A stretch of DNA of 64,000 nucleotides, taken from contig NZ_VCYI01000001.1 of NCBI RefSeq assembly GCF_030464365.1, positions 1 through 64,000 of the forward strand. The letters are read 5' to 3'. A program made the position numbers and the translations under genes. Below are positions 23,691 through 32,868 of this stretch, piece after piece; positions within the stretch are counted from its first letter, which is position 1, and every line of letters starts with the position of its first letter. The notes beneath the pieces were generated by a model. It did not search any database. It saw only the letters and a list, made by a program, of their open reading frames with translations, and had not been told where the DNA came from. Source of the DNA: Methanoculleus methanifontis (GTDB lineage Archaea; Halobacteriota; Methanomicrobia; Methanomicrobiales; Methanoculleaceae).

Positions 23691-24620
23691 TCACCGCAGT
23701 TCCTCGATCTTCCACCCGAGATAGTCCCGGATCACCGTGAACGCCAGCCCCGGCGGGATCGCCCCCTGCTCGGTGACGATCAGGTCGACGTACTCGGCAG
23801 GCGTCACGTCGAAGGCCGGGTTCCTGACCCGCACGAACGGGAGCTTCTCCGCCACCTCGCGGGGGAGCACCTCGGCCGTATCCCGCTCCTCGATCTCGAT
23901 CAGTTCACCCAGGATCGTCCGCGGAGCAAACTTGTAGGTCTCGGCCGCGACGATGACATTCGTCCGGGCCTCGTGTGCGGCGTGAGCAATCTGGGCGGTT
24001 CCGATCTTGTTCACCACCGCGCCGTTCACCGCGATCGCGTCGGCGCCGACGACGACCAGGTCGACGTCGTTGATGAAGTAGCGGACCGCCGAGTCGACGA
24101 TGTAGTTCGTCCGGATACCGGCGTCGTTCAAGGTCCTGATGGTGATGAGCCCCTGGCCCCGGGGCCGCACCTCCGTCGCGTAGACCTCAAGCTCCTTCCC
24201 CTGCCGGTGGGCCTCCAGGATGCACCCGAGCGCCGCCTCGGAGTTGCAGTGGGTCAGGAGGACGTCGCCGTCGGAGATGTGGCGTGCCCCGATCTTCGCT
24301 ATCCACTCGACCGCGTGCTCCGAGTGATCGATGAACTCCGCCGCCCGGGCAAGAACCGCGTCCCGCGCGGCCTCCACCGAATTGAACGAGTCGAGCGGCC
24401 TCATCACGGAGCGCACAGCGTTCGGGAGCGAGACGGCGGTCGGCCGGGTCGCGGTGAGGATATCGGCCGCCTTTTGCATCTCCTGTTTGAAGGTTTCAGG
24501 GTCGGAAACATCGAGGTTTCCGGCATAATCAGCCAGTGCCTCTACCGCCGCCCGGGCGATTCTGCCGGCGCCCCGGATCTCCATACTCTTTATGCTTGCT
24601 GCCGTCTCACTCAGTAACAT
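23691..24620 (-). CDS. Ribose-1,5-bisphosphate isomerase, eIF2B-like family
   Basis: A 309-residue enzyme of the eIF2B/5-methylthioribose-1-phosphate isomerase fold. It reads SIKSMEIRGAGRIARAAVEAL at the start and has the archaeal R15P isomerase features ILTHCNSEAALG, the catalytic-Cys region, VYATEVRPRGQG and VVVGADAIAVNGAVVNKIGT with the catalytic Asp. It converts ribose-1,5-bisphosphate to ribulose-1,5-bisphosphate in the archaeal AMP pathway that feeds form III RuBisCO. No RuBisCO gene is in this window. An eIF2B-like translation factor is the less likely alternative. Confidence 0.82.
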   Translation of the reverse strand: MLLSETAASIKSMEIRGAGRIARAAVEALADYAGNLDVSDPETFKQEMQKAADILTATRPTAVSLPNAVRSVMRPLDSFNSVEAARDAVLARAAEFIDHSEHAVEWIAKIGARHISDGDVLLTHCNSEAALGCILEAHRQGKELEVYATEVRPRGQGLITIRTLNDAGIRTNYIVDSAVRYFINDVDLVVVGADAIAVNGAVVNKIGTAQIAHAAHEARTNVIVAAETYKFAPRTILGELIEIEERDTAEVLPREVAEKLPFVRVRNPAFDVTPAEYVDLIVTEQGAIPPGLAFTVIRDYLGWKIEELR

Positions 24621-24674
24621 ACGTCCTCATTGAAGAGAGGACAAGAGACTACATAGATTTATTGACGTGAAAAT

Positions 24675-25517
24675 ATGTCGGTAGCCGTTGTTTTTGATAG
24701 TGCGGGCACACTCCTGCGGACTTACCGCGTAGCACGCGACATCCTCCGCGACGAGATGCTGACCGAGGTCGAGACCACGACCCTCACCTTCGGGTCGGAT
24801 GCACGGGTGCTCGTTGTCCTCCACCTCCATTCCCGGGACGTCATGGAGGCGCCGGAGGATCAGTCCCTCTCCGAGTTCTTCCTTGAGAAATCGATCGGGT
24901 TCGGGGTGGCCTGTTCCCGCCGGGTCATCCCCGCCGAAGCGGTCGGGGATCTCCTCTACAACGATGAAAATGCTTGCATCGGCGATCTGCAGGCATGCAT
25001 CCGGCAGGTATGGGGTTGCTGCAAGAAAGAGTCGATCGTCACCATGAACAGCGGCGTGATCCTGAACCTGGATCTCCCGGGCATCGAGTTCACGGTGACG
25101 ACCGGCGGAAGACCGTTCGCGGGTGCGAAAGAGGCCATCACCGAGTTGCACCGAATGGGCGTTCCCGCATACATAGCATCCGGTGACCGCGTCACAAAGC
25201 TCGAACGGATGGGCGATTACCTCGGAATCCCACGGGAAAGGGTCTACGGTGTCGCAACCCCCTCGATGAAGGCACGGATTGTCGAGGCCCTCAAAGAGCA
25301 ATATGATAACGTTGTTATGGTGGGAGATGCTATCAACGACCTGAACGCCTTTAGGAAGGCAGACCTCGCGGTGCTCACCGAACAGCAGTCGGATCGGAAA
25401 CCGCCCGTCCTTTATGCGAGCGTGGATCGGGTTATCCACAATGTCAGCGAGGTGCCCGGTATTGTGGCGGAACTCCTTGCGGATACCGCGGCGACCGGGA
25501 AAAGTGCAACAATATAA
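24675..25517 (+). CDS. HAD-family phosphatase beside component A2
   Basis: A 280-residue HAD protein. The nucleophile motif is VVFDSAGTLLRT, where the second Asp is replaced by Ala, as in P-type-ATPase-like soluble HADs. Motif II is YIASGD, and motif III/IV is KARIVEALKE with MVGDAINDLNAF. A cysteine pair (WGCCKKE) lies mid-protein. Substrate unknown. It is divergent from the isomerase gene and ends just before atwA, and such HAD genes accompany atwA in related methanogens. Confidence 0.75.
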   Translation: MSVAVVFDSAGTLLRTYRVARDILRDEMLTEVETTTLTFGSDARVLVVLHLHSRDVMEAPEDQSLSEFFLEKSIGFGVACSRRVIPAEAVGDLLYNDENACIGDLQACIRQVWGCCKKESIVTMNSGVILNLDLPGIEFTVTTGGRPFAGAKEAITELHRMGVPAYIASGDRVTKLERMGDYLGIPRERVYGVATPSMKARIVEALKEQYDNVVMVGDAINDLNAFRKADLAVLTEQQSDRKPPVLYASVDRVIHNVSEVPGIVAELLADTAATGKSATI

Positions 25518-25520
25518 AGC
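25509..25520 (+). promoter_or_regulatory. atwA: TATA box of the atwA-mmp operon
   Basis: ACAATATAAAGC, overlapping the end of the HAD gene, is a good archaeal TATA box. It places transcription start near 25541, inside the short upstream frame, and so supports the atwA start at 25565 rather than 25526. Confidence 0.6.
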
Positions 25521-25564
25521 CTAATATGATACCAAAAGAAGATCAGTTTAACGAGGATCTCAAG

Positions 25565-27178
25565 ATGACCCCACTTATTACGGTGAAGGACCTCTGCATG
25601 GAGTTCAACGGGACTACCGTGCTTAAAGATATCAATTTCGAGGTGGCGGAGGGAGAGACTGTCGGTATTATCGGCAGAAGCGGTGCCGGCAAGACCGTTC
25701 TCATGCACCTTATGCGAGGTGTCGACCAGCCTCCGACGCGAGGCGCAATCATTTATCACGTCGTTACCTGCAGCAAATGCGAGTACATCGGTGTCCCGAG
25801 CGAGGCGGGAAAATCGTGCCCTGTCTGTGGCGGCGAGCTCGAACCGACGGATATCGACCTCTGGGCCGACGAGAGCGCAATGATGAAACGGCGAGTCATG
25901 CGAAGAACCGCCATCATGTTCCAGCGGACGTTCGCACTCTACGGTGACGACCGGGTGATTGAGAACGTCCTGCGGGCGCTCGACGACGTCGGCTACCCGA
26001 GCGAGAAGGCCGTCAACAGGGCCGCCGACCTCATCGACCAGGTCAGGCTCTCCCACCGGATGATGCACATCGCACGCGACCTCTCCGGCGGCGAGAAGCA
26101 GCGGGTGGTGCTCGCCCGGCAGCTCGCAAAGAATCCGTTCCTGCTCTTTGCAGACGAACCGACCGGGACGCTCGATCCGGAGACCGCCACGCTCGTCCAC
26201 CGGATGCTCATCGAGAGCGCGCGGACAAACGATATGGGCATGGTCGTCACTTCCCACTTCTCTGACGTTATCGAAGACGTAACCGATCGGGCAATCCTCC
26301 TTGAGAACGGGGAAATCAAGGTGATTGGGGGCCCCGAAGAAGTCATCAACAAGTTCATGGAGAACTACAGCGACGTTGAGAAGCACGAGGCCGGGGACGT
26401 CGGCGAGAAGATCCTGGTCGCCCGGGACGTGGTCAAGCGCTACCTCTCGGTCGACCGGGGCGTCGTCCGGGCGGTCAACACCGTCTCGTTCGACGTCGGC
26501 GAAAAAGAGATCTTCGGGATCATCGGCAAGAGCGGAGCGGGCAAGACGACCCTCTCCCGGATCATATCCGGGATCCTCGAGCCCACCAGCGGCGAGATGA
26601 ATGTCCGGATCGGCGACGACTGGATCGACATGACGAAACCCGGTATCGAGAACCGCGGCAGGGCGAAGGGCTACATCGGGCTCCTCCACCAGGAGTACGA
26701 CCTCTACCCGCACCGGACGGTGCTCGACAACCTCACCGACGCCATCGGCCTTGAGTTCCCGAAAGAGCTTGCGATGAGGAAGGCAATCATCACACTCGGG
26801 ATGGCCGGGTTCACCCCCGAGAAGAGCAAGGAGATCCTGGATCGCTATCCAAGCCAACTCTCTGAAGGCGAGAAGCACCGGGTGGCCCTTGCCCAGGTGC
26901 TCATCCGCGAACCCCGGCTCGTCGTCCTCGACGAGCCGACCGGCACCATGGATCCGATCACGAAGATCGACGTGAAGCATTCGATCCTCCATGCCCGCGA
27001 AGAGATGGACGAGACATTTATCGTGGTTTCGCACGATATGGAGTTTGTGAAAGATATCTGTGATCGTGTCGCCCTCATGCGGGGAGGCAAGATCATCCAG
27101 ATGGGACCGACGGAGGAGGTGCTCGCTCATCTCACCGAGGACGAACGAACGGTGATGGGGGGCAGCGGAGCCCCCTGA
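25565..27178 (+). CDS. atwA: Methyl-coenzyme M reductase activation component A2 (ABC-type ATPase)
   Basis: A 537-residue soluble twin ABC ATPase. Domain 1 has Walker A GRSGAGKT, an inserted zinc knuckle (CSKCEYIG...CPVCGG), the signature DLSGGEKQR and Walker B LLFADEPTG. Domain 2 has GKSGAGKTT, the signature QLSEGEKHR and VVLDEPTG with a final H-loop SHDMEF. Component A2 supplies ATP-driven reduction that activates MCR. The start at 25565 has a GAGGATC ribosome site; an ATG at 25526 lies before the expected transcription start. It leads the mmp operon. Confidence 0.93.
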   Translation: MTPLITVKDLCMEFNGTTVLKDINFEVAEGETVGIIGRSGAGKTVLMHLMRGVDQPPTRGAIIYHVVTCSKCEYIGVPSEAGKSCPVCGGELEPTDIDLWADESAMMKRRVMRRTAIMFQRTFALYGDDRVIENVLRALDDVGYPSEKAVNRAADLIDQVRLSHRMMHIARDLSGGEKQRVVLARQLAKNPFLLFADEPTGTLDPETATLVHRMLIESARTNDMGMVVTSHFSDVIEDVTDRAILLENGEIKVIGGPEEVINKFMENYSDVEKHEAGDVGEKILVARDVVKRYLSVDRGVVRAVNTVSFDVGEKEIFGIIGKSGAGKTTLSRIISGILEPTSGEMNVRIGDDWIDMTKPGIENRGRAKGYIGLLHQEYDLYPHRTVLDNLTDAIGLEFPKELAMRKAIITLGMAGFTPEKSKEILDRYPSQLSEGEKHRVALAQVLIREPRLVVLDEPTGTMDPITKIDVKHSILHAREEMDETFIVVSHDMEFVKDICDRVALMRGGKIIQMGPTEEVLAHLTEDERTVMGGSGAP

Positions 27179-27188
27179 GGTGCACGTA

Positions 27189-28715
27189 ATGGAGATCCAC
27201 CTGGACGGTAAATGCGTTTTGGTTCCGGCGGGTTCCCGGCTCGGGGATCTCCTTCCGGGACGGGATGAACGGTGTAGTGTTGCCGTCATCCGTCCGGCGC
27301 TCGTTGAGGACGAAGCCGAGTCGCAGGAGGTCAGGTTCGACACTCCGGCGGGGGATCTGGTCGTCGAGGTGGCAAAGACCGCGGCAGTCTCCCGTCTCCT
27401 TCGTCCGGAGCTTGCAGAGCGGCTCCGCCTGCACTGGCAGGATCGTTACGCCGCCGCCTTCGGCCCGTTCGCGTCCGACGTCCGCCCGGCACGCCATCCG
27501 GGCCGGTACGAGCGTGGTGACGTGATCCTCGGGTGCGGGGGTTACGACCCCTCCCAGTCCTACCTGATCTTCGCACGCATGGGGCATATCGCCGATTACG
27601 GCGCCCCGGCGGACGGCGGCGTCATCGGCAACGTCGTCACCGGCCGCGGGCTGCTCGACCGGCTCGCCGACGGCGACCAGATCACCGGGGTCGAGCGGGT
27701 GTTCCGGCGTGTCGATCGCTCAAACGTTGTCGTCACCCGCGATGCCGACTTCCCGCTCGAAGACGGGATGCAGATCATCTCTTACGTGGAAGCGGAGGTG
27801 CAGGGTTTCGGGGAAGACGAGATCGACACCGGCACCGCCCGGAGTGTCGAGCACTTCCTTCTCTCCGTGCAGGATGGCAGATTCAGGACAGGCCGTTCGA
27901 GCAGCACCCACGTCGCCGACACGCATCTGGTTCCGACGCGGGTTCCGGCGGAGTTCACCGGCCCGAGGCTTGAAGGCACTGTTACGGTCAGAACCGCCGG
28001 GAAATCCTCGGGAGGAGTTTACATCTACACGCAGGGCGTCTCGGCAAGCCCGGCGCACACTGTCGTCGGGAAGGTCGTCCACGGCATCGAACTCGTCAGG
28101 TTTGCCGGAGAGGGCGACCTCCTCGCCATCCGTGCGGAACCGGAGCAGTTCGATCTTGTTGGTTTTTCGCTTGCCGAGGCGGAAGCGGTCGCCGCCCGCC
28201 GTGGCGTCTCCCTCACCGCTGACGAGACCGAAGGCGACCGCATCGTGGTCGGCCAGACCCCGGCAACGACGCTCGAGGTGCTGGCCGGCGGCGATGTCCG
28301 GGTCGAGACGGTGCCTGCCGACCACGTCGTCACCATAACCCTCGATGAGGCGGCCGCGCCCCGGTCGGTCACGATCTTCCGTGAGGTGACCGGGCTCAAG
28401 CGCCATAGCGTCGGGAAGATGCCGCTCGTCTTCGTCTTCGAGGACGTCTTCCTCTTCAAGCCCAAGATCGGCAAAGGTGTCGGGATCATCCCGGAGAACA
28501 CTCCCGAGGGCGAGGTGCCGGCCTACACCCTTGCGATGACGAACGACTCCCGGCGGGGCGCGGGCATGGTCGGCATTCGGACCACGCCGAACGCCGAGTT
28601 CGGCCCGACGTCCGAGCCGCTCACCGGCACGAACGTCATCGGGAAGGTGCTCGATGCGGGGAACCTTGCCGGGATGCGCGAGGGAGCGACGGTATACGTG
28701 AAGGAGGTGAAGTGA
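27189..28715 (+). CDS. mmp3: Methanogenesis marker protein 3
   Basis: A 508-residue protein of the UPF0288/marker 3 family, with an N-terminal ubiquitin-like segment (MEIHLDGKCVLVPAGSRLGDLL) and two peptidyl-prolyl-isomerase-like repeats (GVIGNVVTGRGLLDRL and HTVVGKVVHGIELV). A long C-terminal part holds LVFVFEDVFLFKPKIGKGVG. The ATG follows GAGGTG; a GTG at 27180 is less likely. Current work places this protein in the MCR activation complex with A2, marker 7 and marker 17; that is literature knowledge. Confidence 0.92.
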   Translation: MEIHLDGKCVLVPAGSRLGDLLPGRDERCSVAVIRPALVEDEAESQEVRFDTPAGDLVVEVAKTAAVSRLLRPELAERLRLHWQDRYAAAFGPFASDVRPARHPGRYERGDVILGCGGYDPSQSYLIFARMGHIADYGAPADGGVIGNVVTGRGLLDRLADGDQITGVERVFRRVDRSNVVVTRDADFPLEDGMQIISYVEAEVQGFGEDEIDTGTARSVEHFLLSVQDGRFRTGRSSSTHVADTHLVPTRVPAEFTGPRLEGTVTVRTAGKSSGGVYIYTQGVSASPAHTVVGKVVHGIELVRFAGEGDLLAIRAEPEQFDLVGFSLAEAEAVAARRGVSLTADETEGDRIVVGQTPATTLEVLAGGDVRVETVPADHVVTITLDEAAAPRSVTIFREVTGLKRHSVGKMPLVFVFEDVFLFKPKIGKGVGIIPENTPEGEVPAYTLAMTNDSRRGAGMVGIRTTPNAEFGPTSEPLTGTNVIGKVLDAGNLAGMREGATVYVKEVK

Positions 28716-29176
28716 TGGCCGAATATACTCCGGATTACGTGGGCACGGTGACCAAATACGTCTTCGTCGAGTCTCCCTCCATGACCCCCGGCGAGCTCGC
28801 GCTCAGGGCTTACGAGGCCTCCGAGGGCGTCCTCATCAAGGAGACGTGCTTCGGGCTGCAGGTGACGGGCGAACCGGATTCCGTCGACCGTCTCGTCGAG
28901 GAGATCCGTTCGTTCGACCCGACCCACATCTTCATCAAGGATCGGGGTTTCCCTCCCGGTGATCCGAGACGGTGCCGGGCGAATCTCGGTGGAGCGAGGC
29001 CGGGTTATCTCGGTCATGAACGAGAGTTCCGTCTTCTGCGCTATATCACCCGCGGGCTCGAAGAACTCGACAGGCGTGAAGAAGGCGAGGCGGAACCGGC
29101 ACCGCCCGCACGCGAGAAGCGACCGTTACTTGATATCAAGCGACTACAAGAACTGATAGATACAGAGGAGTCCTGA
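28715..29176 (+). CDS. mmp6: Methanogenesis marker protein 6
   Basis: A 153-residue protein with the marker 6 pattern TKYVFVESPSMTPGELALRAYE, CFGLQVTGEPD and FDPTHIFIKDRGFPPGDPRRCRANLGGARPGY. The ATG overlaps the mmp3 stop and sits behind GGAGGTGA. Function unresolved; it is confined to MCR-containing archaea. Confidence 0.9.
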   Translation: MAEYTPDYVGTVTKYVFVESPSMTPGELALRAYEASEGVLIKETCFGLQVTGEPDSVDRLVEEIRSFDPTHIFIKDRGFPPGDPRRCRANLGGARPGYLGHEREFRLLRYITRGLEELDRREEGEAEPAPPAREKRPLLDIKRLQELIDTEES

Positions 29177-29181
29177 ATACA

Positions 29182-29637
29182 ATGGCAAAGGTGTTTATCT
29201 ACCCTGCAACGAGCCTCATCCTCTCCGACCTGGTGGCCCGGTTTGGTCATAAACCGCTCGGTGCAGCCCTCGGTATCCGGGAGAGGATACAGACCGCCGG
29301 GGTAGACTCCCCGCCCCTGCAGATCACTCCTGAAGAACCCAAACGCGGCCTGAAGTACGCGGCCGTCGAGGTGCCGTCCGGTGTCAGGGGGCGGATGGCA
29401 ATCTACGGTCCCCTCATCGAGGAGGCCGAGGCCGCGATCATCGTCACGGATGCCGACCTTGCGTTTGGGTGCATGGGCTGCGCCCGCACCGACGAGTTGA
29501 TCATCTTCTCCCTGCGCCAGAGCGGTATCCCGATCCTGGAACTGAAGTATCCTTCTGACGAGGAGGAAGGCGTGCAGTTTGTCGCCGCCGTCAAGAAGTT
29601 CCTCGATGGTCTTCCGAAAGAGGAGGGCGGGGCATGA
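29182..29637 (+). CDS. mmp5: Methanogenesis marker protein 5
   Basis: A 151-residue protein matching marker 5: [44 protein letters not shown] and [15 protein letters not shown] with a conserved CMGC pair that may bind metal. It lies 5 bases after mmp6 and overlaps mmp15. Role unknown. Confidence 0.9.
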   Translation: MAKVFIYPATSLILSDLVARFGHKPLGAALGIRERIQTAGVDSPPLQITPEEPKRGLKYAAVEVPSGVRGRMAIYGPLIEEAEAAIIVTDADLAFGCMGCARTDELIIFSLRQSGIPILELKYPSDEEEGVQFVAAVKKFLDGLPKEEGGA

Positions 29638-30872
29638 GCCGGAAGGTACGGATCGCACAGCTCTCCTGCGGCCCGGAGTACAGCGGCGTCCAGAAAGAGA
29701 TCTACGATGCCGCCGAGGCGGTGGACGCGGAGGTCTTCTTCCCCGACATCGCGCTCGCCGACGTCGAACGGGGTGTCGACGCGTTCGGCCTCGACGTCCG
29801 GAGCGCCGACCTGAAACTGATGATCGCCCGGGCTATGGCCCTCGTCGAGGGGAAGGTGGATGCGGATGGGGTCTTCATCGGCACCTGCTTCAGGTGTGCC
29901 GAGGCGGCGATTGTCCGAAACGAACTCCGGCGCTACATCCACGAGAACTCCCGGCTGCCGGTGGTGAGTTACTCTTTCACCGAGCGAACGACCTCCGGAA
30001 CCCTCCTCACCCGGATGGAGGCCCTGACCACCATCGCCCGCCGGAGAGCGCTTCTTGCCCGTGAGGAGCAGACCGGGATCACGATGGGCGTCGACTCGGG
30101 CTCGAGCACGACGAAGGCCGTCGTGATGAAGGACAACGAGATTGTCGGCACCGGGTGGCACCCGACGACCGAGGTGATCAAGAGCGCCGAGAGCGCCATC
30201 GCGGACGCGCTCGAGATGGCGGGTCTTACCCGCGAGGACATCCAGGCGATCGGCACTACTGGATACGGCCGGTTCCTGATCGGTAAGCATCTCGAGGCCG
30301 ACCTCGTCCAGGAAGAACTGACGGTGAACTCGAAGGGCGCCGTCTATCTTGCCGACCACCAGCGGGGCTCGGCGACCGTCATCGATATCGGTGGGATGGA
30401 CAACAAGGCGATCAGCGTCATCGACGGCATCCCTGGAACCTTCACGATGGGCGGGATCTGCGCCGGGGCGAGCGGCCGGTTCCTGGAGATGACCGCAAAG
30501 CGGCTCGGTGTGGACATCACCGAACTCGGCCCCCTCGCCATGAAGGGCATGGGCGTGAACGTCCCGATGAACAGTTACTGCATCGTCTTCGGGACGCAGA
30601 GCCTGGTGAACGCGCTCGCCGCCGGGAGTTCGCGCGAGGACGTGGCGGCCGCGGCCTGTCACAGCGTCGCCGAACAGGTCTTCGAGCAGCAGCTGCAGGA
30701 GATCGATATCAAGGAGCCGGTGATCATGGTCGGCGGCACCTCGCTGATCGAGGGGTTGGTCCACGCGATGGGCCAGCTCCTGCAGACGGAGGTCGTCGTT
30801 CCGCCCCACTCGCAGTACATCGGCGCGGTTGGGTCCGCCCTGCTCGCGTCCGGATTCGTCAAGGGAGAGTAG
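29634..30872 (+). CDS. mmp15: Methanogenesis marker protein 15, BadF/BcrAD ATPase family
   Basis: A 412-residue protein. The first ~135 residues are marker-specific and hold CGPEYSGVQ and [11 protein letters not shown]. The rest is an ASKHA ATPase of the 2-hydroxyacyl-CoA dehydratase activator type: [36 protein letters not shown], then [15 protein letters not shown], where the activator cysteines would bind a [4Fe-4S] cluster between subunits. This suggests ATP-driven electron transfer, fitting MCR activation, but direct evidence is not in the sequence. Confidence 0.92.
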   Translation: MSRKVRIAQLSCGPEYSGVQKEIYDAAEAVDAEVFFPDIALADVERGVDAFGLDVRSADLKLMIARAMALVEGKVDADGVFIGTCFRCAEAAIVRNELRRYIHENSRLPVVSYSFTERTTSGTLLTRMEALTTIARRRALLAREEQTGITMGVDSGSSTTKAVVMKDNEIVGTGWHPTTEVIKSAESAIADALEMAGLTREDIQAIGTTGYGRFLIGKHLEADLVQEELTVNSKGAVYLADHQRGSATVIDIGGMDNKAISVIDGIPGTFTMGGICAGASGRFLEMTAKRLGVDITELGPLAMKGMGVNVPMNSYCIVFGTQSLVNALAAGSSREDVAAAACHSVAEQVFEQQLQEIDIKEPVIMVGGTSLIEGLVHAMGQLLQTEVVVPPHSQYIGAVGSALLASGFVKGE

Positions 30873-31457
30873 ATGCCCCCGTTGAACTACTTCGTGGTCG
30901 AGTCACCGGACGAGGTCGGGAGGGAGGCCTACGAGCGGATCGTGGGCGACGTCCTCCAGGATCTCGATCTCATCAAGGTGATCGACCGGCTGCATATCTA
31001 TGTTGACCCGAAGGTGCCAATCTTCGTCGCTGTCGGACTCCTGCGCCATATGCCGCGCGCAATCCGCATTGCCGACTTTGCAAACGTCAACCGCGGTGAG
31101 AACGAGATCGTCCTCGATATCGGAGACGAGACCTACCTTGCGCCGCTCCTCCAGATACTCTGGGCGATCTACGGCAAGGAGCACGTTGACCAGCCCGACC
31201 GGTTTACGGTCGTCCTTCCGGCAGGGGTGGCCGGGGACGAGGACCTTGACCGGCTGGTGGTGGCCGACCCGAGCGAGACCCTCTACAAGGACGTCATCTA
31301 CGCGCTCCAGTACATCGCTCCCGAGGGGTTCAAGGTTCGCCGCCAGTACATCCGGGAAGGGAAGTTTTACTACGTGGCGAGCGAGGATACCCTGCCGACC
31401 GACATCGTGGAGACGGCGGTCGTGCCGCTTTTTGAGAAGATGGGGGTGACGCTATGA
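30873..31457 (+). CDS. mmp17: Methanogenesis marker protein 17
   Basis: A 194-residue protein with YFVVESPDEVGREAYERIV, a repeated alpha/beta pattern, and EGFKVRRQYIREGKFYYVASED. It starts directly after mmp15 and overlaps mmp7 by four bases. Together with A2 and markers 3 and 7 it has been found in the MCR activation complex; that is literature knowledge. Confidence 0.9.
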   Translation: MPPLNYFVVESPDEVGREAYERIVGDVLQDLDLIKVIDRLHIYVDPKVPIFVAVGLLRHMPRAIRIADFANVNRGENEIVLDIGDETYLAPLLQILWAIYGKEHVDQPDRFTVVLPAGVAGDEDLDRLVVADPSETLYKDVIYALQYIAPEGFKVRRQYIREGKFYYVASEDTLPTDIVETAVVPLFEKMGVTL

Positions 31458-32395
31458 CGACACTGGTGCCGGTGACCTACAAGGGAGGCGTCTACCGGCA
31501 CGACGAGATCATGGACCTGATCGACGACCTCGGGGGCTACATTGTCCAGAAGCACGTCATGGCCCAGGACGTCGTGCTCCAGTCGTTCGTGCCGCGGGAC
31601 GATATCGAGATGATACGCCGGATCGCAAAACCGCTCGCCGGCGAGGTGACCGAGGCCCCTCTCGTCGGGACCGAGATCGCCGTCGTGAGCCCGAGCCTGG
31701 AGATCCATCACCTTCCCCACATCTCCTGCGATGTCGCCGAGTACCTCAGGCGGTCGGGCGCGAAGACCAATATGGTCGGGCTTGCGAGGGGATTCGGGAA
31801 ACGGATTGCGAACCTCAACGACGAGGAGCGGGACGTCATCAACGAGCACGATCTCGCCGTCTACGCGCTCGGCAACTTTGAGGAGTGTATCCAGCAGAAG
31901 TTCCCGGTGCTCCGTCGGGAGATTCACGTGCCGATCGTGGTGACCGGCGCGCCCGACCGGGAGGCCCTGATGCGGGTGATCGATCCGCCCGTCGAGGGAT
32001 ACGTAGGGGGGGTCGGCAGGATCATGCACCGGTTTAAACGCCCCGAGGAACTCGCAAAACTCGACGAACTGGTGGACGAGGTCTCCCGTGTCCTGGATGC
32101 GCGACGTGATGCTCTCGCAAAAGACCCGCTCTCCGTCTTCCCGCCCCGCCTGATGACGATCATCGAAGAGCAGATCCACGAGGTCAGCATGCTCACGCAC
32201 CCAACGCCGGTGACCGCCCAGATGGAGGGGCTCCGGGTGAAGCTCCCCTACGACTCGTACGCCGATACCGTGCGGTCGCTCGAGGTCGCCGAAGGGGTGA
32301 CGGTCGGCGATATCGCCGACGTCACGCCGTCGCGAATGCGCAACTACATATTGATCCGGATTAAACCTTTTTCGGAAACGAGAATACTGGTGTAG
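31454..32395 (+). CDS. mmp7: Methanogenesis marker protein 7
   Basis: A 313-residue protein with VPVTYKGGVYRHDEIMDLIDDLGGY, SLEIHHLPHISCDVAEYLRR and VGLARGFGKRIANLNDEERD, all marker 7 features. Conserved cysteines occur in HISCDVAE and EECIQQKF. It ends the marker cluster and is thought to take part in MCR activation. The start overlaps mmp17. Confidence 0.9.
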   Translation: MTTLVPVTYKGGVYRHDEIMDLIDDLGGYIVQKHVMAQDVVLQSFVPRDDIEMIRRIAKPLAGEVTEAPLVGTEIAVVSPSLEIHHLPHISCDVAEYLRRSGAKTNMVGLARGFGKRIANLNDEERDVINEHDLAVYALGNFEECIQQKFPVLRREIHVPIVVTGAPDREALMRVIDPPVEGYVGGVGRIMHRFKRPEELAKLDELVDEVSRVLDARRDALAKDPLSVFPPRLMTIIEEQIHEVSMLTHPTPVTAQMEGLRVKLPYDSYADTVRSLEVAEGVTVGDIADVTPSRMRNYILIRIKPFSETRILV

Positions 32396-32400
32396 ATGCG

Positions 32401-32847
32401 ATGGATTTCGAGAAAGTACTCACGAAGGTTATGGAGCGGGGTTCGGACGTCTTTGCGGAGGATCTCCTCCGGGAGATCGAGAACGAGTACGGCAGGGTCC
32501 CCCTGATCTTTGAACGGATGGCGGAACGTCCCGAGATCCTCATCTCACACCTCCTTTACAAGGGCGCCGTCGTCGAGACCAGCCAGCTCGAGCCGAAGAT
32601 GATCGAGCTCATCAGCCTCGCGGTAGGCGCCGCGCTCAAGTGCAGTCACTGTGTCGAGTATCACATGCAGTCCGCGATGGCGAAAGGTGCAACCCGGGCT
32701 GAGATCCTTGAGGTGATCCTGATCGCGGGGATGCTCGCGAACTCCGCGGTCCTTGCGGATGCATACCGGGTGGTGAACGGTTCGGCCCCCTGTCCCTCCT
32801 GCGACATCAACGGCACGGGCCTGGATAAGACCTGTTCAGACAAATAA
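32401..32847 (+). CDS. AhpD-like / carboxymuconolactone decarboxylase-family protein
   Basis: A 148-residue helical protein with the CMD-domain motif KCSHCVEYHMQSAM, a redox-active CxxC followed by His, as in AhpD peroxidase partners. The C-terminal CPSCDINGTGLDKTC adds further cysteines, unusual for the family. It starts five bases after mmp7 and may be cotranscribed with the MCR activation genes, where a thiol reductant would make sense; this link is inference. Confidence 0.82.
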   Translation: MDFEKVLTKVMERGSDVFAEDLLREIENEYGRVPLIFERMAERPEILISHLLYKGAVVETSQLEPKMIELISLAVGAALKCSHCVEYHMQSAMAKGATRAEILEVILIAGMLANSAVLADAYRVVNGSAPCPSCDINGTGLDKTCSDK

Positions 32848-32868
32848 CCTGTTTCTGGTCTCCGAAGT

